A stretch of 64,000 bases of DNA, from contig NZ_LYOY01000040.1 of the NCBI RefSeq assembly GCF_001653515.1, positions 496,001 through 560,000 of the forward strand. Direction: 5' to 3'. Positions 60,216-64,000 of the stretch are shown piece by piece (position 1 is the stretch's first letter; every line of letters begins with the position of its first letter). This stretch comes from Streptomyces sp. ERV7. Its GTDB lineage: Bacteria > Actinomycetota > Actinomycetes > Streptomycetales > Streptomycetaceae. Below the pieces are notes generated by a model. That model did not search any database. It saw only the letters and a program-made list of their open reading frames with translations, and had not been told where the DNA came from. Made by a program: the position numbers and the translations under genes.

Positions 60216-61070
60216 TCAGACCGGCCGAGAGCGCAGCCCCTCCAGCAGGATGTCGAGCAGCCGGGCCGAAGCCGCGGCCTGCTGATGCGGATCCGGCAGC
60301 GACGGCGCCGCCGTCGCTATCACGAGCAGCACATCGGCAACGGTCACATCGCCGCGCAGCTCACCCGCCTCCCGGGCCCGGTCCACCAGCTGTCCGACCA
60401 CCGCGAGCAGCTCGGCCGCTCCCGCGTCGTCCAGCTCGTCCGCCGGTGCCGTGCGCGGCTCGACGACCCGCAGGTCGGGCACGAGCGGCGCCCCGGGCAG
60501 CCCGGCCTGCCGCTGCTGCGGCACCCGGACCTCGTGGGCGGAGGCGGCGGCCGCGTCCAGCGACTCCACCGACTCCAGCACCGGGCCCGTCGCGGCCCCG
60601 CCGACCACCGTCGACTCCTCGGCGTCCACGTCCACACCGACCCGCAGCACCTGCGGCGGCAGCAACCGCCCGGCCCCGGACGCCACCGACGTCCGCAGGA
60701 ACCGGGAGAGCGCCGACCACGGCTCCTCCTCCTGACCGAGCGCGGTCCGCGCCTGATCGGTGAGACGCGCGGTCTCCTCCTCGGCTATCCGCCGCACCAG
60801 CACGTCCTTGCTCGGGAAGCGCCGGTACACCGTGCCCACGCCGACGCGGGCGCGGCGCGCCACGTCCTCCATCGGCGCGCCGTAGCCCAGCTCGCCGAAG
60901 ACCTCGCGCGCGGCACGCAGCACGTGCTCCAGATTGCGCTGGGCGTCCACCCGCAGCGGTGCGGAACGGGAGGCGGAAGCGCTCCCACCACCGCCGACCG
61001 CACCCACACGTCCATTGCCGTCCGCCGACGCGACGACGGCGGACTGCCAATGAGAGTCCTGAATATGCAT
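60216..61070 (-). CDS. atrA: TetR-family regulator AtrA
   Basis: 284 aa. TetR helix-turn-helix at about residues 45-95 (HVLRAAREVFGELGYGAPME, DVARRARVGVGTVYRRFPSK), long non-conserved N terminus MHIQDSHWQSAVVASADGN, and C-terminal ligand domain with DVLLVIATAAPSLPDPHQQA. Sequence style and position, divergent from the type II NADH dehydrogenase, match S. coelicolor AtrA (SCO4118), activator of actII-ORF4 and of other antibiotic and sugar-uptake genes. It may activate the window's SARP or distant clusters; that is inference. Confidence 0.85.
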   Translation of the reverse strand: MHIQDSHWQSAVVASADGNGRVGAVGGGGSASASRSAPLRVDAQRNLEHVLRAAREVFGELGYGAPMEDVARRARVGVGTVYRRFPSKDVLVRRIAEEETARLTDQARTALGQEEEPWSALSRFLRTSVASGAGRLLPPQVLRVGVDVDAEESTVVGGAATGPVLESVESLDAAAASAHEVRVPQQRQAGLPGAPLVPDLRVVEPRTAPADELDDAGAAELLAVVGQLVDRAREAGELRGDVTVADVLLVIATAAPSLPDPHQQAAASARLLDILLEGLRSRPV

Positions 61071-61384
61071 AACCGTTCCCCCGGTAATGACGTCTCCCCC
61101 CGGAGACTCCCCGCCCTGCTGACAGTCGGGTGGCCGGACCCGACACCCCGACGAGGTACGAACATAGTTGAGCCGGAGTCAATTCAGAAGGGGGTTGTTC
61201 CGCACGGTGTGCCCCCCGATCGGAGCAAGGACCGGAACCTTCCCGATTCGGACCCCCTCGTTGCCCCTATCTCCCCGCCCTGACCTGCGCATTCTCCCCG
61301 ACTGGCGAGAAATCCCGGCACTTGTTCCGGCCACATCCGTCAGTCACACAATTTGCCGGGCCTGTGGACAAACACCGGTCTCCG
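61071..61384. promoter_or_regulatory. Divergent atrA-ndh control region
   Basis: 314 bp without a gene. An inverted TTGA-N7-TCAA (61168-61182) lies 98 bp upstream of atrA and could be an operator or part of a promoter on the minus strand (TTGACT). Not matched to a known AtrA site. Confidence 0.4.
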
Positions 61385-62827
61385 ATGCCTCATGGGATGG
61401 TGAAGGCTGCGATCAATCGGGGGTCGAGCCCCGAACCACCGCCCGGCACGCGCATTCTCGTCGTCGGCGGCGGCTACGTGGGGATGTACACGGCGCTGCG
61501 TCTGCAGCGCGAGCTCAAGGCGCAGTTGCGCGACGGCCGGGTGGGGATCACCGTCATCACCCCGGACCCGTACATGACGTACCAGCCGTTCCTGCCGGAG
61601 GCGGCGGCCGGATCCATCTCGCCCCGTCACGTCGTCGTACCGCTGCGCCGCGTCCTGGACCGCTGCCACATCGTCATCGGCGAGGCCCGGCGCATCGACC
61701 ACGCCGCGCGGACCGCGACGGTGACCACCCTCGCCACCGAGGAGGAGGGCACCGGCCCGGTCGAGATCGGCTACGACGAGCTGGTCCTCGCCCCCGGATC
61801 GGTCTCCCGCACGCTCCCGGTCCCGGGCCTGGCCGACTACGCCATCGGCTTCAAGACCGTCGAAGAGGCCATCGGCCTGCGCAACCACGTCATCGAGCAG
61901 ATGGACATCGCCTCCTCCACCCGCGACCCCGCCGTCCGCGACGCGGCCCTCACCTTCGTCTTCGTCGGCGGCGGCTACGCGGGCGTGGAGGCGCTCGCCG
62001 AGCTGGAGGACATGGCCCGCTACACCGCGCGGTACTACCACAACATCAAGCCCGAGGACCTGAAGTGGATCCTCGTGGAGGCCAGCGACCGCATCCTGCC
62101 CGAGGTCGGCGAGGAGATGGGCAAGTACGCCATCCGGGAGCTGCGCGGCCGCAACATCGACGTACGCCTCCAGACGCGCCTCGACTCCTGCGAGAACCGG
62201 GTCGCGGTGCTCAGCGACGGCGCCCGCTTCCCCACCCGTACGGTCGTGTGGACCGCCGGGGTCAAGCCCGCGCCCGTCCTCGCCGCCACCGATCTGCCGC
62301 TCAACGAACGCGGCCGCCTCAAGTGCACCGCCAAGCTCCAGGTGGAGGGCGTCGAGCACGCCTGGGCGGCCGGGGACGCCGCCGCCGTACCGGACGTCAC
62401 GGCCGACGAGAAGGACAAGGAGTGCGCGCCCAACGCCCAGCACGCGGTGCGCCAGGCCAAGGCACTCGCCGAGAACATCGCCGCGTCCGTCGACGGACGG
62501 CCCCTGCGCGAGTACGCGCACAAGTACGTGGGATCGGTCGCCTCCCTCGGCCTCCACAAGGGCGTCGCCCATGTCTACGGCCGCAAGCTCAAGGGCTACC
62601 CGGCCTGGTTCATGCACCGCGCCTACCATCTGAGCCGCGTCCCCACCTTCAACCGCAAGGCGCGCGTGCTCGCCGAGTGGACGCTCGCGGGCCTGTTCAA
62701 ACGGGAGATCGTCTCGCTCGGATCGCTGGAGCACCCCCGCGCCGAATTCGAGCTCGCGGCGGGCGGCCGCCCGGCCGGGCGGGGTCCCGAACCCGGCCCC
62801 AAGGGGCCCGGCGGCAAGGAGAACTGA
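61385..62827 (+). CDS. ndh: Type II NADH:quinone dehydrogenase
   Basis: 480 aa. Single-subunit, non-proton-pumping flavoenzyme feeding electrons to menaquinone. Two dinucleotide-binding motifs: ILVVGGGYVGMYTALRL (FAD, about 20) and FVFVGGGYAGVEALAELEDM (NADH, about 195). FAD C-terminal motif AWAAGDAAAVPDV (about 325) and quinone-side region LGLHKGVAHVYGRKLKGYPA. The membrane-binding C-terminal helix is amphipathic (RARVLAEWTLAGLFKREI-like). ATG 61385 or the MVK start at 61397 are both possible; no clear ribosome binding site. Confidence 0.92.
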   Translation: MPHGMVKAAINRGSSPEPPPGTRILVVGGGYVGMYTALRLQRELKAQLRDGRVGITVITPDPYMTYQPFLPEAAAGSISPRHVVVPLRRVLDRCHIVIGEARRIDHAARTATVTTLATEEEGTGPVEIGYDELVLAPGSVSRTLPVPGLADYAIGFKTVEEAIGLRNHVIEQMDIASSTRDPAVRDAALTFVFVGGGYAGVEALAELEDMARYTARYYHNIKPEDLKWILVEASDRILPEVGEEMGKYAIRELRGRNIDVRLQTRLDSCENRVAVLSDGARFPTRTVVWTAGVKPAPVLAATDLPLNERGRLKCTAKLQVEGVEHAWAAGDAAAVPDVTADEKDKECAPNAQHAVRQAKALAENIAASVDGRPLREYAHKYVGSVASLGLHKGVAHVYGRKLKGYPAWFMHRAYHLSRVPTFNRKARVLAEWTLAGLFKREIVSLGSLEHPRAEFELAAGGRPAGRGPEPGPKGPGGKEN

Positions 62828-62929
62828 CGGTTGTCAGTGCGGTCCGTCACACTGGACGTGTGACCATAGGTGGGCCCACACCTGCACAGAGTGACCCAGC
62901 AGCCAGCGACACACGAGGCCAAGAGATCC

Positions 62930-64000
62930 GTGAACTTCACGCGTTGGAGCGCCCGGCTCCCCGGTACGCAGCGCCGCGCCGCCGCACGGACCGACCGGGG
63001 CTCCGTGCCCGCCGCACGCGGTGAGTCCGGGCCGGGGCCCGACACCTGGCCGGACGACGACGGGACGGACGGCCCGGCGGCGCCCGCCCTGGAGGAGCTG
63101 TCGGTGCGTCAGCTCCTCGGCCAGCTCCCGGCCCTCGCCGCCCTGGTGTACGGCCCGGAGCACCGTGTGGCGTACGTGAACGACGCCTACGCGACGACGT
63201 TCGGCCCCCGCCCCGTGGGCGCCCCCGCCGCCAAGGCCCTGCCCGAGCTGGACGAGCTCGGTCTGCTGCCCCTGATGGACCAGGTGCTGCGCAGCGGCAA
63301 GCCGCGTACGGTCAAGTCCCGCAAGGCCCAGGGCGGCGGGTCGTACACGGTCACCTGCACCCCGGTCGAGATCCCCGCGCGCGGGGAGGCGGGCGGCGGG
63401 GTGCTCGTCTTCGCCGCCGACGTCACCGACCACGCCGAGGCCGCCGAGCGGCTGCGCGCCAGTGAGCGGCGGCACCGCGAGACCGCCGTGACCCTCCAGC
63501 GCTCGCTCCTCCCGCAGGAGCTGGAGCAGCCCGACGACCTGCGGGTCGCCGCCACGTACCAGCCGGGCGGCACGGACGCGGCGGTCGGCGGCGACTGGTA
63601 CGACGTGATCACCCTGGGCGCCGGGCGCACGGCGCTGGTGATCGGGGACGTGATGGGGCGCGGGGTCCGCGCGGCCGCCGTGATGGGTCAGCTGCGCACG
63701 GCCGTGCGGGCGTACGCACGCCTGGACCTGCCCCCGCACGAGGTGCTCCAGCTGCTCGACGGTCTGGCCGCCGAGATCGACGCCAGCCAGATCGCCACCT
63801 GCGTCTACGCGGTCCACGACCCCAATGAGGGCCGGCTCGACTACGCCTCGGCGGGCCACCTGCCCCTCCTCGTACGCCACGCCGACGGCAGCGTGCACCG
63901 CGCGGCGGACCCGACCGGGCCCCCGCTGGGCACCGGAGGCTGGCTGCACACCTCCGGCACCATCGCGCTGCCGCCCGGCGCGACCGCTGTCCTCTATACG
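62930..64000 (+). CDS. PAS-PP2C (SpoIIE-type) phosphatase, partial at window edge
   Basis: The first 357 codons from GTG 62930 lie in the window and the gene continues beyond it. A low-complexity head of 55 residues, a PAS-like sensor domain at about 60-180 (LGQLPALAALVYGPEHRVAY; VTCTPVEIPARGEAGGGVLV), then a SpoIIE phosphatase domain with VGGDWYDVITLG and LVIGDVMGRGVRAAAVMGQL. Probably dephosphorylates an anti-anti-sigma factor in response to a small signal. In synteny it follows ndh. Confidence 0.9.
   Translation, partial: MNFTRWSARLPGTQRRAAARTDRGSVPAARGESGPGPDTWPDDDGTDGPAAPALEELSVRQLLGQLPALAALVYGPEHRVAYVNDAYATTFGPRPVGAPAAKALPELDELGLLPLMDQVLRSGKPRTVKSRKAQGGGSYTVTCTPVEIPARGEAGGGVLVFAADVTDHAEAAERLRASERRHRETAVTLQRSLLPQELEQPDDLRVAATYQPGGTDAAVGGDWYDVITLGAGRTALVIGDVMGRGVRAAAVMGQLRTAVRAYARLDLPPHEVLQLLDGLAAEIDASQIATCVYAVHDPNEGRLDYASAGHLPLLVRHADGSVHRAADPTGPPLGTGGWLHTSGTIALPPGATAVLYT

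Overview
The window is a very G+C-rich actinobacterial chromosome segment that reads as Streptomyces. It carries bldC, a SigN/SigF-type sigma factor pair, a BldC-proximal hrpA, an Lsr2 paralogue, an AtrA-type regulator next to a type II NADH dehydrogenase, GTG/TTG starts and strong GC hairpin terminators. From memory, the gene order follows the S. coelicolor core from about SCO4005 to SCO4120, not far from oriC. Two perfect parS sequences at 2592 and 2643 fit that location. No database search was possible, so all names rest on motifs, length, context and recalled synteny.

Layout. 1-4360: a SigE-family sigma factor, an acyl-CoA ligase, twin parS palindromes, a receiver-like protein whose 5' side looks like a deletion scar, and tRNA-Ser(GCT). 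4684-14086: tRNA-Arg(ACG) whose 3' end is the attachment site of a complete 9.4-kb actinomycete integrative and conjugative element (AICE, pSAM2 type). It has int, xis and rep, Spd spread proteins, a TraB-type translocase, a GntR repressor with repeated operator-like sites, a Pif-like Nudix protein and a non-coding end with a 170-nt inverted repeat. 14182-20198: lipoprotein, two stress/sporulation sigma factors, a Dabb protein, a 53-aa membrane peptide, tRNA-Ser(CGA), tadA and its associated gene, and upp. 20199-24944: a 4.6-kb accessory block bounded by two identical 93-bp copies of the upp terminator. It holds a serine hydrolase lacking its N terminus, a ricin-type lectin next to a Ser/Thr-rich secreted protein, an ArsR-like regulator and a SARP cut at its C terminus.

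25126-33455: a LytR_C protein, a VapB-like protein, a dimethylformamidase-like protein, purC, and an ABC transporter/two-component operon lying between two identical tRNA-Gly(GCC) genes; then an unusual tRNA-Gly(TCC) and lsr2. 33787-39804: purine genes purS-purQ-purL (overlapping), purF and purM. 39970-50926: DUF3073, branched-chain amino acid dehydrogenase, bldC, tRNA-Asp, hrpA with a perfect 81-bp internal duplication, and a DEAD-box helicase with an RGG-rich repeat tail. 51170-64000: a secreted repeat protein, a lone type III polyketide synthase, initiator tRNA, an acetyltransferase, two PP2C/SpoIIE-type phosphatases, an M23 peptidase behind a c-di-AMP (ydaO) riboswitch, an aldo/keto reductase, atrA and ndh.

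The backbone joins purine synthesis, translation support (tRNAs, TadA, helicases) and developmental control. The accessory parts are the AICE and the terminator-flanked block at 20.2-24.9 kb.
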